Notes: generated by a model not told the origin, from the letters alone. Shown: positions 44,196 to 58,011, counted from the stretch's first letter. The stretch: DNA of 64,000 nt from Diphasiastrum complanatum (GCA_029204225.1 CM055108.1:1246253-1310252); one strand, 5' to 3'. A program made the numbers and translations.

Positions 44196-45303
44196 TCATA
44201 TACCTTTTTGAGGCTCTTCATTTTTGTCAAGGTCTTGCTCTCTTGCCGTAACTGGATCAACTTCGTTACATACAATTTGCTCATCGTAAGTTATACTAGG
44301 GACACCTTCATTAGAGACATCTTGCATACCTGTATTAACAACAACTTCTTTGTCATTGTCAGAATCAGTTGAAAATGGATCCTTTGGTTGAAAATCGAAG
44401 ACAAGAGTGTCTACAAATTTGGAATCATGTCCGTGGGTGATGGCCCCATGGAGGACAAGCTTAACCATGACATTTGAACGATGCAGCTATGGTTTCTGAC
44501 CTCACTATAAAATCATCTAAAAAATCCAATGTGGGTGGGTGAGTCAACCAAAGATATCCCATGGCTTAGTCTGGTAATGCTTGCTCGGCCTAGCAGTCCA
44601 CCAATAAAGCATCTACAACGACTTTATAGTTGCCTACAAGTTCATACAAATTGTGAGATATAAATATAGTTCATAGTTGTTTGACAAGAATAAATGAAAA
44701 TAATATACAAATAATGTACGAGATCACCCATGGCTTTAAATTAGTACTCGCCAACTTATGTTTGATGAGATCATATTTTGATTTTAAACATGATTGAACA
44801 ATTGCAGGTAGGTCACTTCTTTTAACAGCCCTTTTAGAAGCCGTCTCACACCAAGAAGGACATCTGCTACACATATCATCAATAAAGCTATTTGATATTT
44901 GATATCTCTTGAATGCATCTGGTTGTGATAAACTAACTCCATTATATATTCCTCTTTCATGTGATCCAATATTGTGTTCCCCATGTTTCATCTATTTTTT
45001 GTAAGGTCACAATATTCTATCAAAGATAAGACATTATCGGAAAACTCAAAGGAGTCTTTCTTGTCAAACACAATTGATCCACTCAATAATTTGTCAATAA
45101 GAGTTTCAGTTTCAATCTCCAATAGACCTTGTAGAAGTTGCACAAGATATGGAGTGATTGATTTCAAATCATTCTTTGTGTTGGGTTTTATTTTACCATT
45201 TCCTCAAGAATTTTATCCACTTCTTCTAGACATTATTCGAAGAAAACAACACACAATTACATTCCTTTGGCTCTTTCTGCTGCATCACATCTTCCAACAT
45301 TGA
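44196..45303 (-). other. Exon-like frames of an unidentified gene
   Basis: Minus strand. Three open stretches with protein-like composition: 45170-45000 (LKSITPYLVQLLQGLLEIET, then LIDKLLSGSIVFDKKDSFEF); 44991-44700 (MKHGEHNIGSHERGIYNGVS, then SDLPAIVQSCLKSKYDLIKH, with possible donor at KPW/GTGATC); and 44468-44215 (MVKLVLHGAITHGHDSKFVD, then an acidic tail). I do not recognise a family, the joins are not established, and intervening sequence is AT-rich as in introns. It could be a transposon ORF or a decayed host gene. Confidence 0.35.
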
Positions 45304-45479
45304 TTTGAAAACCTAATATACAATTTTTTATTTGCAATTACATCAGTCACATTGGTTCACAAAGATAATAACAAAACAACATGCTTGAATTTATTCTCTT
45401 TATAAAGACATGTATCTTCCACTTACACTACTTTCACTAACTCTAACCACATGCATTCATCTTGATGGAGGGTGAATAG

Positions 45480-45535
45480 AGAAGGAGAGAGAGAGAGAGG
45501 TAGAATAGAGAAAGAGAGAGAGAGAGAGAGGTAGA
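45480..45535. repeat. Imperfect (GA)n
   Basis: Two GA runs separated by GGTAGAATAGAGAA. Confidence 0.85.
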
Positions 45536-45854
45536 GAAGAGGGTATAGATGGATTTTAGCTCAAATGTCATGCTCATGCTTATGGAGAAACTTTAGTTAG
45601 CATAAAGCAAAAACAATGGAAACTAAAACAACAAGCAAATCACAACAAGGGCATAAGCAAGATTGATTATCAAATGAGGATGCTTGAGCTTACAAAATAG
45701 TAGAGTCTCCTCCTCTCTGTAAAGCACAATAAATGGTTACAAATGGTGTCTTTTTATCTTTGGGGTGGCCCTTGCCCCTTGTTTCCTATTGGCTATTTGG
45801 AATAGATGGAATTGTAATCCACACCATCCACAAGAAACACAAATGAATCTATGG

Positions 45855-46417
45855 TGTAGGAAGAAACGTATGAATAGCTGATTTATACTAAGTAATTAGG
45901 TTGGCAAATGCGATTGCCAGTTGGCTAGTGTCCGCTGGCATTCATCCAGTTCCTTCTCAGAATTTGATTGCTGATAAGCAGTGAAAAATGGCCGTAAACA
46001 GTCTGTTTGCATAAATGAACTAAAATTGTCACTCTGCAGAAAGGAACGAAAACTGCCACAGGCGATAGTGTCACAAAAAGACGACAGTGTCGGCATTTTT
46101 GCGAAAAAAATGACAGTCATAAAATCTCATTTCCTTAATATTGGAGTAGCCCCACACTTTGCCAGAGTCATTTCCTTAACATTTGAGACACTTTGAAAAC
46201 TGCAAAAAATGCAACTTTGCATTTTTACTCGCAATCTCTGATAGGCGAAAAATGTGACACTGTTGTCAAACTCCATGTATTTTTGCATAAGACTGTGTAA
46301 AAACACTTGTAAATCTGCAGACTATGTAAAGACATGGAAAAATTCGCAGAACTGGATAAACAATGGATGAGGATTAAAACTGACTAGTCGATTAGTAAGA
46401 ATGAGATTAATCCAACA
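45855..46417 (-). repeat. Truncated 3' LTR, copia family E
   Basis: Minus strand, starts TGTTGGATTAATC after the polypurine tract AAGAGGGAG (46418-46426). Matches 51200-51760 base for base with moderate divergence as far as the TATA-like TATAAATCAG, where similarity ends. The downstream half of the LTR is therefore missing. Confidence 0.8.
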
Positions 46418-46429
46418 CTCCCTCTTAAT

Positions 46430-49400
46430 CTGAATCCTTGGATGCCTTGACCTTCAAACTTAGTTCTACACCTAATCTTCTATGTGCTTCCAAACTTAAT
46501 GCTTTGGTAAAAATATCCGTTGTCATATGTTGCATTCTACAATACTACAAGCTAACCTCTTTGTTGAGAACTTTACTTCTGACGAAATGATACTTCAGTT
46601 CAATGTGCTTACTCCTAGAATAAAATCTAGGGTTGGTTGATAAAACAATCGCACTTTGATTATCACAAAATAATGATGTCGGGGCATATTGATTCAAACC
46701 GATATCTGAGAATAAGTTCTTAAACCAAATTGCTTCCTTTCTAGCTAGAGAGGCTGCGATATACTCTAATTCAGTGGAAGATAGAGCTATTGAAGATTGC
46801 TTGCGATTGTTCTAGGAAATTGGACCATTGTTGAGGAAGAATGTAAATCCGGAAGTGGATTTACGAGTTTCTACATTTCCTCCCAACTTGCATACGTGTA
46901 ACCACTGAGTAAATTGAGTTTGTCATTGCTGACTACTCCATAACAAATGCAAAAGTCCATAGTAGCTCAAAGATATCTCATGACTATGATAAGAGCCTTG
47001 CAATGTGTTACACAAAGATTAGTCATAAACTAACTGAGAGAACTAATTGCAAAAGCTATGTCTGGCCTGGTACAGATCATGGCATACATAAGAGATCCTA
47101 TGATAGAATGGTAAGGATAGTCACGCATTTGCTGCTTCTCATAAATTGTTTGGGGACACTAGTCCTTTGACAATTTGAGACCTGGTTCCATTGGTGAGAG
47201 AGCTAACTTGCAATTAATCAGATTTTATCTGACTAACATGTTGTAGATGTACCTATGTTGTGTAATGTAGACCAACTTCTATTTTCTGTCTCTGTGAATT
47301 TGTATACCAAGGCATAAATGAGCTTCGCCCAAATTGGTAAGGTCGAATTTGGAGGACAGCATTGTCTTGGCCTCTTTTATCAGATCGATACTGTTGTTAA
47401 AAAGCAATGTATCATCCACGTATAAAGTGATAATGATAAAAGGCTCTTGCACTACTTTGAAATAAACATTTGAATCTGAAGAGCTAGGTGTGTAGTTGTG
47501 ATCAATAAGGAAAATATTAATCCTTTGAAACCATGCTCGAGCAGATTGCTTCAAGCCATAAAGTGTCTTATGGAGTTTACACACATGATTGTGTTTACCC
47601 TTGATAATATAACCTTCGAGTTGTACCATATAAATGTCTTCTTTGATAACTCCATTGAGATATGTTGTTTGTACATCCATTTGATGTATTTCCAAATCTG
47701 CTGCAGCGGCAAATGATAGAAAAGTCAAATAGAAGAATGCTTGACTACTGGACTGAAGGTCTCAATGTAATCGTCGTTATATACCTAAGAAAATTCTATG
47801 GTGACAAGTCGTACCTTTCTCCTGTTGATGCTTCCATCTGCATTGTATGTGACTTTGAAAATCCATTTGCAATCAACTACGTTTCTGCTAGTAGGTAATT
47901 CGACAATTCCATGTTTGGTTCTTGATACAAGATGAATACTCTTTATCCATAGCTTCTTTCCAGAGCTCTGAATCAGGTTGACTGAGTGCTTCTTGGACAG
48001 ACGTCGATTCATGAACAAGGTAGGCTGCAAACTCGTCGATATACTGGTTAGGTGGTTTGCTTGCTCTTGAAGATCTTCTGGGTAATAGAGGAAGTTGATC
48101 ATTTCCATCATACTGTAGTTACTGAACTACAACATCATAATCTTTTAATTCATCATTGATTTGTTGTTCGTCAAAAGTAGAAGAGCTTGTACCTTCAATG
48201 AGAATAGTTGACCGAGGAACCGGGAAGCTCAATGTGTTGGATGAATCCGAAGAGTCAGCTATGTGGGCTTTACCTTTTCCCTTGAGGTCGATAAACTAAT
48301 ATTCGATAAAGATGACATCCCGGCTAGTGAATATCTTTGACTCGATGGGATCGACAAACTTGTAGGCTTGATCTAAAGTAGTGTAGCTGATGAAAATACA
48401 TTTGATACTCTGAAAGTCGAGCTTCTTCCCGAGATCACGAGGTATCTGTGCAAAAGTAGTACATCAAAAAACTCGTAGGTTTAATAAAGAAAATTTGGTA
48501 CCTGTTCAAACTTCTAATGGTGTTTTGTTTGAGAGACCTTTAGTAGGACATCTGTTTTGAATATAGGTTGCTATCGAAACAGCTTCAACCCAGAAGGACT
48601 TTGAAAGTGTCGCATGTGATAACATGCACTTTTCCGATTCAACTAAGGTCCTACTCTTTCTCTCAGCAAGACCATTTGAATGAGGCGAATAGGAGGTAAT
48701 GTATTGTTGCTCAATGTCGTTGTTAAGACGATACTCCTTGAATTCGGTGGAAATGTATTCTCCCCCGTTATCTGACCTCAATGCTTTGATTCATTTGCCA
48801 TCTCAACATGCTCTTTGAATTGTCTGAATTTGATGAAAGCTTCTGATTTCTGTTTAATGAAATAAACAACTATTCTTCTGGAGAATTTGTCAATAAAAGT
48901 AATGAGATACTTTGCATCTAGCAATGAAGGAGTTTTCATAGGTCCACATATATCTGTATGAACAACATCTAACAGACCTTTTGCTGCATGCCTATGGTTT
49001 GATCTAAAAGGAATCTTAGCTTACTTTCCAAAGATGCAGCTATGACAGACAGGGAGATCGACCTTACCAGAAGGATAGTCGAGATCAAAAACCATGGAAT
49101 GTCTCCTAAGCGATGATGCCATAGTAGTGATTTATTGACTAGAACAGAGGTTTTCAAGACTTGGCTAGACTCAGAATAACAATGTGCCAATCTATATAAG
49201 TAACTCTGCCTCTTATTGAGTGCAAGAATCTTATTACTCCTATCAATAATTTTGCATTGATCAGATTTGAATTCTACCTTATGACCTAAATCTATAATTC
49301 TACTTACTAATAACAAATTTGTAGAGAGTTTAGGAACATATAAGACCTTTGATAGTAGTTTGAATTGATCATCCTAGAATCGCAATCTTACAGTACCAAC

Positions 49401-50424
49401 ACCTTCAATAGTGTGAGTACTATTGTCAACAAGATGAACAAATTTCTTTGTGTTGTAAGGCATGTAGGAGTTGAAAAACTCATGTTGATTGGTCATGTGT
49501 TGAGTTGCTCCAGAATCAAGAAATCATGAATCCTCCAAAAATGTGCTTTGGTCTTTGACCATGAATGCACCTTCATCCACTTTGACCTGGGGAGATGATG
49601 AAACTGTGTTTGCTTGTTGATTGAGCTGTTTGGCTACATTCTTCGCTTGGAGAATTCGGCAATCCTTCATCTCATGGTTATTGTGCTTGCAATACCTACA
49701 AAACATCTTCTTCTTCGACTGTGGATTTGATGATTGTTCTTGACTTTGAGTTAGCTTTTGATTCGTTGCAACCTTCTTGGAGCTTTTCTACTTTTGTCGC
49801 TTAGAGCCTTTGATGACATATAGAGCCTGAGAGGAGGAAGTAGACAAAATGTCTTGACTTCTTCTATTGTCTTCTTGCAGCAACATAGTGATAACTCTAG
49901 TAAGAGCTAAATCTCAATGTGCCGATATGATCATCACCCAGTTCTCATATGTAGAGGGTAAGCTTGAAAGCAATGTCATAATTGCATCTTGATCATCTAT
50001 GACTAATCCGATAGCTGCCATCTGTTGCAAGAGATACTTAAACTGGTTAATGTGACTCTGAAGAGAATCACCATTAGACATCTTGAATGTGAAGAATTTC
50101 CTTTGTATATGTAACTTAGTAGTTACGTCCCTCAGTATCATATAGTGAGTTCAAGATGTCCCAAATTTCTTTTGAAGTTTTAGCTTCAGCTATATGTCCA
50201 ATCTGTGTATCTGATATATTGAGGATAATAAGTGCAAAAGCTTTACCATCCTTTGATTTCCACTTTGAGTCTTATGTGTCGTCTTCAAGTTTTACTTCTA
50301 TATATGTAATAACATCCCATAACTCGTTGGCAATTAGCAAGGTTTTCATTTTAAATTTTTACAAATGATAATTGGATCCATTCAGCTTGTCCGCAATAAG
50401 ACCAACTTTACTTTGAGAATCCAT
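46430..50424 (-). pseudogene. Ty1/copia gag-pol, family E
   Basis: Minus-strand polyprotein from ATG 50424 (MDSQSKVGLIADKLNGSNYH). Gag continues with FFTFKMSNGDSLQSHINQFK and a CCHC CRYCKHNNHEMKDC near 49700. Protease LDSGATQHMTNQHEFF follows a stop near 49523, then KVLYVPKLSTNLLLVSRI and pre-integrase LLWHHRLGDI. Integrase MRSDNGGEYISTEF at 48781 and HSNGLAERKSRTLVES carry two of the three acidic residues in clear frame. RT shows DCKWIFKVTYNADGSI near 47850, QMDVQTTYLNGVIKEDIYM, LYGLKQSARAWFQ and ITLYVDDTLLF near 47420. RNase H down to 46430 is badly decayed. At least ten stops or shifts. Inactive. Confidence 0.82.
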
Positions 50425-50617
50425 CTGAAACTTAGTCTGTCGATTGTATTGATGATGCTAAGATGTAGTAATGCCAACAACAAGAAATCAATTCTCTGAT
50501 ACTGAAACGATGAAAGGAACTAAAGAATATGATATCAATTTGATATCATGAAGGATATCAAGTATTAGAGCTTTCGCTCTGATATCGAAATAGTATTAGG
50601 CCCTAAAGAAGAATCAA

Positions 50618-50630
50618 CGCTCTGATACCA
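50618..50630 (-). other. Primer-binding site, family E
   Basis: Minus strand TGGTATCAGAGCG, a near-perfect tRNA-Met-type PBS, between the 5' LTR and the gag leader. Similar TCTGATA words recur at 50490 and 50575. Confidence 0.75.
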
Positions 50631-50632
50631 TA

Positions 50633-51760
50633 TCAAAAATAGGATAGATAATGTAATGCAAAAACTTCCTACTTCCAATGCATGACTATGCCTATCAAAA
50701 ATTAAACAAAGCAGTAGTGATGAAAATCACATTTAATCTTTAGCAACTAGCTTTGAAATCGCTAGATACTAAGTGATTACGTAGCCAAACATAAAGTATT
50801 GAATTCTCAAACAATTTCTATCAGTTACAAAAGCAATACAGAGATGCATGCATTTTGACATATACTAAACACAATAAGAAGATAGTATTGATTCAGAAAA
50901 ATAAAATCAGATGGTAATGAGTGCAAAACAATAGCGGATATAAACTGCGCACTTTAAGTTGCCTTTGAGTAAATGAGAATAAGTCTGATAATAAGCAGCT
51001 CTGCTGATAAGCAGTAGCGCAATAGCAACTCTAAAATAAATCTCTAAAAAACTGAACTAGAATGCTCAAGAGAGTTCAAGCTTGAAAGCCTGATAGAGAG
51101 CTAATAACAATACTTTCTGATTATGAATGATCTGCTTGATAAGAGCGCAAGAAGTGTCGTGTAATAACACTCAACTCCTTTAAAATTCACAATGTTGATT
51201 CATTGCTTCCGAACTTGAAAAGAGATGTGTGAACAACTGATTTATATTAAGTAATTAGGTCATCAAATGCGATTGCCAGTTGGCTGGTGTTCGCTGGCAA
51301 TCATGCGGTTCCTTCTCAGAAATTGATTGCTAATAAGCTGTGAAAATTGGCCGTAAATAGTCTGTCTGCATAAATGAACTAAACTGTCACTCTGTAGAAA
51401 TGAACTAAAACTACCATAGGCGACAATGTCGCAAAAAGGCTACAGTGTCGGCTTTTTTGTGAAAAAAGCGACAATGTCATAAAATCTCATTTTCTTAATA
51501 TTGGGGTAGCCCCACACTTTGCCAGAGTCATTTCCTAACATTTGAGGCACTTTGATGCGACTCTGTATTTTTACTCGCAATTCCTGAGAGGCAAAAAATG
51601 TGACACTGTTGTCAAACTCCATGTATTTCTACAAACTGTGTAAAAACACTTGTAAATCTGCAGACTGTGTAAAAACATGGGAAAAAAACCAGAACTGGAT
51701 AAACAATGGATGAGGATTAAAACCGATTAGTCGATTAGTAAGCACGAGAATAATCCAACA
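50633..51760 (-). repeat. 5' LTR, copia family E (~1.1 kb)
   Basis: From TGTTGGATTATTC at 51760 to the PBS. TATA-like box at 51240-51246. The first ~560 bp are confirmed by the 3' LTR at 45855-46417; the remainder (R-U5) is inferred from the PBS position. Confidence 0.72.
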
Positions 51761-51764
51761 CTCC

Positions 51765-54090
51765 TCACACCAAAGGTTCAAAAACATCGATATTTTTTAC
51801 AACATTAGGACATACATATAAAAAAATCACTTAAAACTTTATAAACAAATTAATGTTCACAAATTTTATGCCACATCAAATCATAGATTTACATTTGTCA
51901 TTTTCAAAAAATCACAAAATTGTTTAAGAAGACATGGTCATTTTGTACCAATTTCAAATCATCTACATGTTTTATATCAAATCAAAACATAATTAATGCA
52001 CCTTTGTCCTTTCAAAAAAATCACCAAAATTTCAAAGGAAACATGTCCTCTTGTACCAGAATGTCATATCAATCATGCTTTGTCCTTAAAAACAAAATGA
52101 ATAAAAAAAAGTCTTGTCAGTCTTTATTTCTCCTTCAAAACGAACTTAAAAATATTAGTCAAATCACAATTTTAATGTCATAATATGTCTTTTTCCAAGC
52201 ATGATTTGAAAAGTTTACATTTTTATGGAACATGTGAATTACTATCGTATTTTTATCTTGTTTTTTGCCAACTTAGACAACCTATCTATAATCTAGACCA
52301 TTGAAGCCTTGGAGTCATTTGAGAAGTTGAAGAATGCTTTTATATCCACATTGATTTTAAGAGCACTGAATTGCACAAGATCATTTATCGTGCATCGATA
52401 ATCGGTATATCAAAGGGAAAATAAATCTGTTACCTAGATGACCTCGAAGTGGTTAGTTGGGGCACACAAATGTTTTTTACCTCACACCCAAGATCAAAAT
52501 GTGGCACAACTGGAACTCATGGAAAAAGTGGTCTATTACTTGATCAAAATCTATCGGGAAGTCCGAAATAAAGCCATATCCATGAGGTGTCATGGGACCA
52601 TCAACAATTTCAGTGGGGATACTATTGGGCTTTGCAAAATGCATCAATATATACTTAGCTAGATCAAAGATCTACAAGTAGTGAATAAGTGTGAGGGATT
52701 TTGCACCCTGCGTGTGTAAGTCCAATGTGATGATTCCCACTCAAATTCAAATTTAAAGAGAAAGGGAAATAGGAATTGGCCAATATGCATTGAGGCCAAG
52801 TGCCCTAAAATCCACTATATATAGTGGTACTTTGTAGTTCATTTTTCATGTTTAATCAAGAATTGGAACCTTTGCTATTGAATGTCCTTTCTATTTTTTC
52901 TGGCTCCATCTCTCATGTGTTGTTGTTATTTTGTTATTATTTGGATTTGCATCTTCTTTCTATTTGTGTGAGAGAAAGAGAGAGAGAGAGAAAAAAAGTA
53001 AGCTTGATCTTGGGCATTAGGGTTAATGGATCGTAGCATTAGATGTTGAATCATAAGCATGCTGTGAATCTAAACATATACTCACTCTTTCTCATGAGAT
53101 CGAACTACCATGTGACATGTTCGAATCCTCTTCATATCTAGAATCTATGCATGTGCTTAGGTTTAGGGTTGAAGATTGACATAAAAGTCCCTACAATTAG
53201 AGTGGTGATGTGCTTGGACAATAACCTCTCACCTGAGCATGAACATGTCTCAATGACATACTGACATCCAAAAATTACTCCCTTCAACCAGTAGAAGTAG
53301 TCATATTTATACACAAATTTAGGACTAATTGTAAACAAACAACATACATTGTAACTCCATGTAAATAAATAGCTTATAGTCCTTTATGGTCTTCTTAGGT
53401 TGCTTCGACTTCTAACATAACAACTTATAAAAATGACTTTACTTTGTCTCTCAACAATGACAACCGATATTCTATAGTCATGACTAAAACATACATAGAG
53501 GTGTTCTATTAGCAACTTGGCCTAACAATGAGTCCATTGGAGATGGCACTCAAGGAGATGCTATGATTGCAAAGGGTTGGTGCATCATTGGATGCATAGG
53601 GGATGATCTTTTGTTTGATGGTGATTTATCTTTTGTGGTTTGGATATATTAGGCCTACATGGACATAGGTGATATGAATTGTATTATGTTAGATGGTGCA
53701 TATCTTGATGGCATGGACTACATGGTAGATGTTCTGTAGTTTGGCATCACATCTTATTTCTTTTATACATCATTCTTTGATATACATGATGTAATTTATT
53801 GGTTGGATCTAGTTGAAGTTTAGTTTCACCACAAGTGGATAGATTCATGGGGAGCTTCAGTGGGTAATGGATACTTGTTTAGATGGTATGGGATAAATGT
53901 TTTTGATGGAGCTATCCTACCTAATATGTGAGGGATCATGGGTGAATTTATTATCATGATGTTGGATCTTATTTACGTTCACTTTGGTTAGGATAACATG
54001 ATGGATACAATGGTGAGATAAGTTTCGAGTGTGAAACCTATATACTAACCAAATCAGAGTTGGCAACATCAAACATGGAAAGATTGAATT
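51765..54090. other. AT-rich DNA without recognised gene
   Basis: Short GA run at 52972-52990. I find no conserved reading frame, LTR or array. Isolated ORFs here have no recognisable domains. Confidence 0.5.
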
Positions 54091-54626
54091 TGCATGGTTG
54101 CTATCATTAGTATATATGGAAAATTGGAGAGCTATGAAGGTATACCTTATGATGAGATTCGCGTACATTCATTTGTTGAGTCTTTGGTAGACTTCTATGC
54201 ATGGAGCATGGAAATGAATGAAGAATCAACTTGGATCGGCAAGATAGGATGTCAGGGTAAAGTGGCTTGGAGCAGTGCTTTTTTTGTAAGATACATCAAA
54301 GATGAGGCTTGGACCACTCATTGGATCATGGGAGATCTAGGATGTTTTATGGAAGCATCTACTGGATATGCTTTGACTTGAGAGAATCTTGGTTACACGT
54401 GTGCCATTCTCGAGAACCTGACTTGGAGACCAGTGATGTAGCAATCGATCTAAATGTGCCACATGTGCTGGTATGAAACATGTGTTGATACCATAGTTTG
54501 TGCAAGCTTGGTCATGCATTTGAAGTATTTCATTCATGTTGGTTTGAGTGTGGACTTGTATGTTACCTTTTCACAGTCGAAGTTTGGTTGATTATGCATA
54601 TGCTATGTCAAGAAGCAAAGTAATAT

Positions 54627-54746
54627 TTATGCTTAGTGACTTGTTGATAATGTCCACTAGTTGTCTATCTAGTGAGGCTATAGTCTTTATGCTCAGTGAC
54701 TTGTTGATAATGTCCACTAGTTGTCTATCTAGTGAGGCTATAGTCT
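54627..54746. repeat. 60-bp tandem duplication
   Basis: Two head-to-tail 60-bp copies (around AGTGACTTGTTGATAATGTC) with one difference. The unit is a multiple of three, so it duplicates 20 residues in an overlapping frame, but nothing shows that the frame is used. Confidence 0.93.
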
Positions 54747-56990
54747 TATGGTGATCATAAGATTTCCTCAATGTTGCCCATTGATGTCATTTTTACAGGT
54801 TTGTGCTTGTAAGTGCTTGATAGGATGTTAGCCTAGTAGAGAAATTGGTGCTTGATACGGTGTTAGCCTAGTAGAGAACTTGGCCATTACAATCCCAACT
54901 CAGTAGTCTAATGATATTCTAGCCATGCCAAACATAGTGTACCAAAATCATTGCATTCTACGATCACTACTTCTTTTGGAGGACTACAATGGGGAAGATT
55001 GTTAGCCAATTTTTTAACATGTTAAATTGGCCTATATAGCCATTTGTCGACAAGGTCCCCAGTCTACCTGAATGAACTACCAAGACGTTTGACAAACAGA
55101 TTGGCCTTAGAAGTGCCTTTGTAACTTGTATTTTTCTAGGATTGCCAAATTTTTTGTACATCAATGATGTAATTTTTTTTCCTATATGTATATAACGAGA
55201 TGCTTGATATTTTTAAGGGTCTTCCTTCACCTAGGTGGAAATCAGATACCAATCAATGTAGAGCATCATGTGATATCTCGTCGCCTTACCTTCATTGCTA
55301 AGCACCCTCACCTTCCGTAATTGGACTTATGCATAAAGAGTTTGCATGCAATTGGACCATACCTTGATGTTGCCCTTCTAAAGGTAAATGCATGGTTATT
55401 TTGATGAAATGTGCCCTTAAATTTTCAATTGGGAATGCTGAATGGCTTTAAGGTGGTGTACCTTTTTTTTTTCTTGTGTAGCAAAAATGGAGAGACTTTT
55501 TCTCTTTTCTATTCTTTCCTTCATTCTTCATTTTTAAATGACATTGGCATTTGTACGTTAGTCATACAATTTTGGGTCTTTTCCACTTCTAGTATTCCTT
55601 TTTTGAAGGCCCATTACTTAATTTTTAAGGCAATTTTTAGAATGGCCCCATTTCTTGATAGGGTAATTGATTTTTCTCTTAATCATTGTCCTTCAATGAG
55701 TTACTCTGAAATTGCCTGTGTTTGGTTGATGTTGGGTCTTTTGGATTTCCTTGGTCTTAGATTTCCTTTCAGGTGTCAGAGAGAAAGTTGTTTTACAAAA
55801 ATTTCAAATATCTCAATATACTATAAAAATCCAAAGTTACATGGATGGATTATGACATAGCCAACTAAAAAAACCTACATTAGAGCCACTTCTAAGTCTT
55901 TTTAATTGAAATCTTCGGTAGTTCTTATGGACGAATTGGGACCCTCTTGATATGGGCTCTATAAGCCAAATTTGTGTCGGTCTTCTTATCATCTTTATAT
56001 AAAAGGAGCATGAAACATTGCATAAAAAAACTCAAATTAGCTTGATTTTGTGTGCTAAGAAATTGGCTAACATTTTGACGACTTCCATGGGGAAATGGTC
56101 CCTCCATGATGGACTCAAAGTCAACAAAAATCTTATTTGTAGTCAAATTCATATCTAGAATTCAATAGGCTCGATACACAACATCGTGTAGTGCTAACTA
56201 CTCATAGTGAAGTTTGTGCTAAAATAATAAATGCGATCAATTTCAAAATGTGGCTAGAGATTTTCTTAGAAATTGCAAGTGAATGAATTTTTCTTTGTTT
56301 CTCACTCATTTTCTTAGAGATCTTCATAGATTCACATACTCACTCTTAGATATCATAGATATAGACCTGAAAGGTTGTTTCTAAAGAGATCTTTTGAAAT
56401 ATAAGACAGAGAAGATCTACTACACACACACAGATTAATGCACGTGACATCCCAAAAATTGCAACTAACTGCTGAAAGGCTTCCTTTCAAGGGCAACTCA
56501 GTATCTTTTTGTAAATGCACTCTACTTTCTAGCTCTGTGTTCCCTTTGAACAGGCCATTGTACATGCATAGTGGTTCATTGAGGATAGACGTTATTGATG
56601 TTGATCCACAGTTGTCAGGATTAAAGTCTAACTTTTGACAAGCCTATATTCTGATGACAGCTTGACAGTCAGAGAAAACTATATTTGCTTCATCTGAAAC
56701 TACCACATGTTTCTTTTGACAAAGCTATCACAGTATACTACAATATAGGAGACGACTTCAGAAGACGAGTCGAACTGTTTTATTTACATTGTATTGTCAT
56801 CATATCACACAACAAGTCAGATATAGAAACGTGGCATAACTTCTTATTGATGCGTCAACAACAAACATTATTTTTGAAACATAGAGCTTACACCATACAT
56901 CTTTCAGTCTACACAATTTTCATCACTCTATATAACTTGAATGCAGTCGCTATGAATCCAAGAAGATATCACATAAGCAATTAATATCTG
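54747..56990. other. No recognised gene
   Basis: A short repeat of GTTAGCCTAGTAGAGAA occurs twice at 54826-54880. Open frames at 55411-55860 (hydrophobic, 149 codons) and elsewhere match no family I know. Confidence 0.5.
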
Positions 56991-56991
56991 C

Positions 56992-57137
56992 TCAGCTCCC
57001 TTATTCAGCCTACTGATAGACAACCATTGTGAGGAATTTGGGGTGCGATCAACATCATATCTTCTCAGCTCCCTTATTCAGCTACTGATAGCAGCCAATG
57101 TCAGGAATTTGGGGTGTGATCAACATCAAGTCAATCA
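56992..57137. repeat. ~73-bp tandem duplication
   Basis: Two copies of a unit starting CTCAGCTCCCTTATTCAGC and containing AGGAATTTGGGGTG and GATCAACATCA, with about 10% difference. Lies about 230 bp beyond the 3' end of the MIZ1-like gene. Confidence 0.88.
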
Positions 57138-57363
57138 CCTTAATATTGCGACATAATAGCAATCGTTTCACAAGCAGAATGGCACATTTTACGTGCAAAC
57201 TTGCACTTATTTGAATAGGATACTTTTTCCGCATATAGTTCCTACAAGTCGAAAAATAGACGTCCATTGCGCACATCCGGCCATGAGCTGAACGATCTTT
57301 CAAGGCAGTGGTTTACGACCATCATAGTAGTATGTAAAGAAATTCAATGGTTGATCTGAGATT

Positions 57364-58011
57364 CTAAGATCGCAGCAGAAATAAACTCAATTCTTGACGT
57401 GGGCCATCCTGTGGGCTTATCATGTGATATGACTCCGAATCAGCCGAGTTCACTACCCGCTCGTAGATAGCTCTCATGCAAATCGTATCTTCATCCTTGC
57501 TTGTACAGTTTTTCCAGGTATCACAACCAAACCTACTGAAACTTTACGAATCAAGCGCAAAAGGCTTCTGATCAGCTCTTGAAGCCTCTCGCTTGACCGC
57601 AACACCTACCTCAGCACCGTTACAACACATGCTCCACACAGGCTCAGAAAAGATAGATTGTGACATTTGGCCAGCCGCGACCGGGGGTCGCACGCACTGC
57701 AGTAAAATCTGCAATGATTCTGATGACATCTCTTTCAGCAAAACTGATGTAGGCATGGAAAATTCCAAGAGCAAAAGCGGTGGCTCTTTGACATTCTTTT
57801 GTATACAAAGGCTCATATTACCTTTGCGACAACCGAATATACTGCAAACCACATTAGGTCCAAGCACATCCGCTGTACCGTGGCTACTATCCCTTGATCT
57901 TCTGTTGTGTTCTGACGATTGTGCTGTTGTCGTGCCGCAATGAGGCACTACGGCTCCCATCAACCAGTCCCCTAAAGAGCTCCACAATGTAGATGTATGA
58001 AGAATTCTCAT
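57364..58011 (-). pseudogene. MIZ1 (MIZU-KUSSEI1/DUF617)-like protein
   Basis: Plant-specific family; Arabidopsis MIZ1 is needed for root hydrotropism. Minus-strand, intronless as is usual for the family. Chosen ATG 58009-58011 (MRILHTSTLWSSLGDWLMGA); the homologous domain starts near residue 55: VVCSIFGCRKGNMSLCIQKN, LLLLEFSMPTSVLLKEMSSE, FSEPVWSMCCNGAEVGVAVK. Then KPFALDS ends at TAA (57544-57546). The same frame reopens with SKDEDTICMRAIYERVVNSA, DSESYHMISPQDGPRQELSL and FLLRS with TAG, the expected C-terminus. Between them the family's VSVG-GVIP block appears in the +1 frame (RKVSVGLVVIPGK). So two compensating one-base indels, one near 57550 and one in an A-run near 57510, disturb about 15 residues. 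Pseudogene or sequencing/assembly error. Confidence 0.82.

Noticed and set aside
50156-50368. Plus-strand frames across 45900-51700
   Set aside because: Antisense shadows of the minus-strand copia polyprotein.
54094-54381. 95-codon frame near the 60-bp duplication
   Set aside because: No family recognised and no splice or start context that distinguishes it from chance.
55411-55860. 149-codon hydrophobic frame
   Set aside because: No recognisable domain, AT-rich context and no homologous copy in the window; length is compatible with chance.
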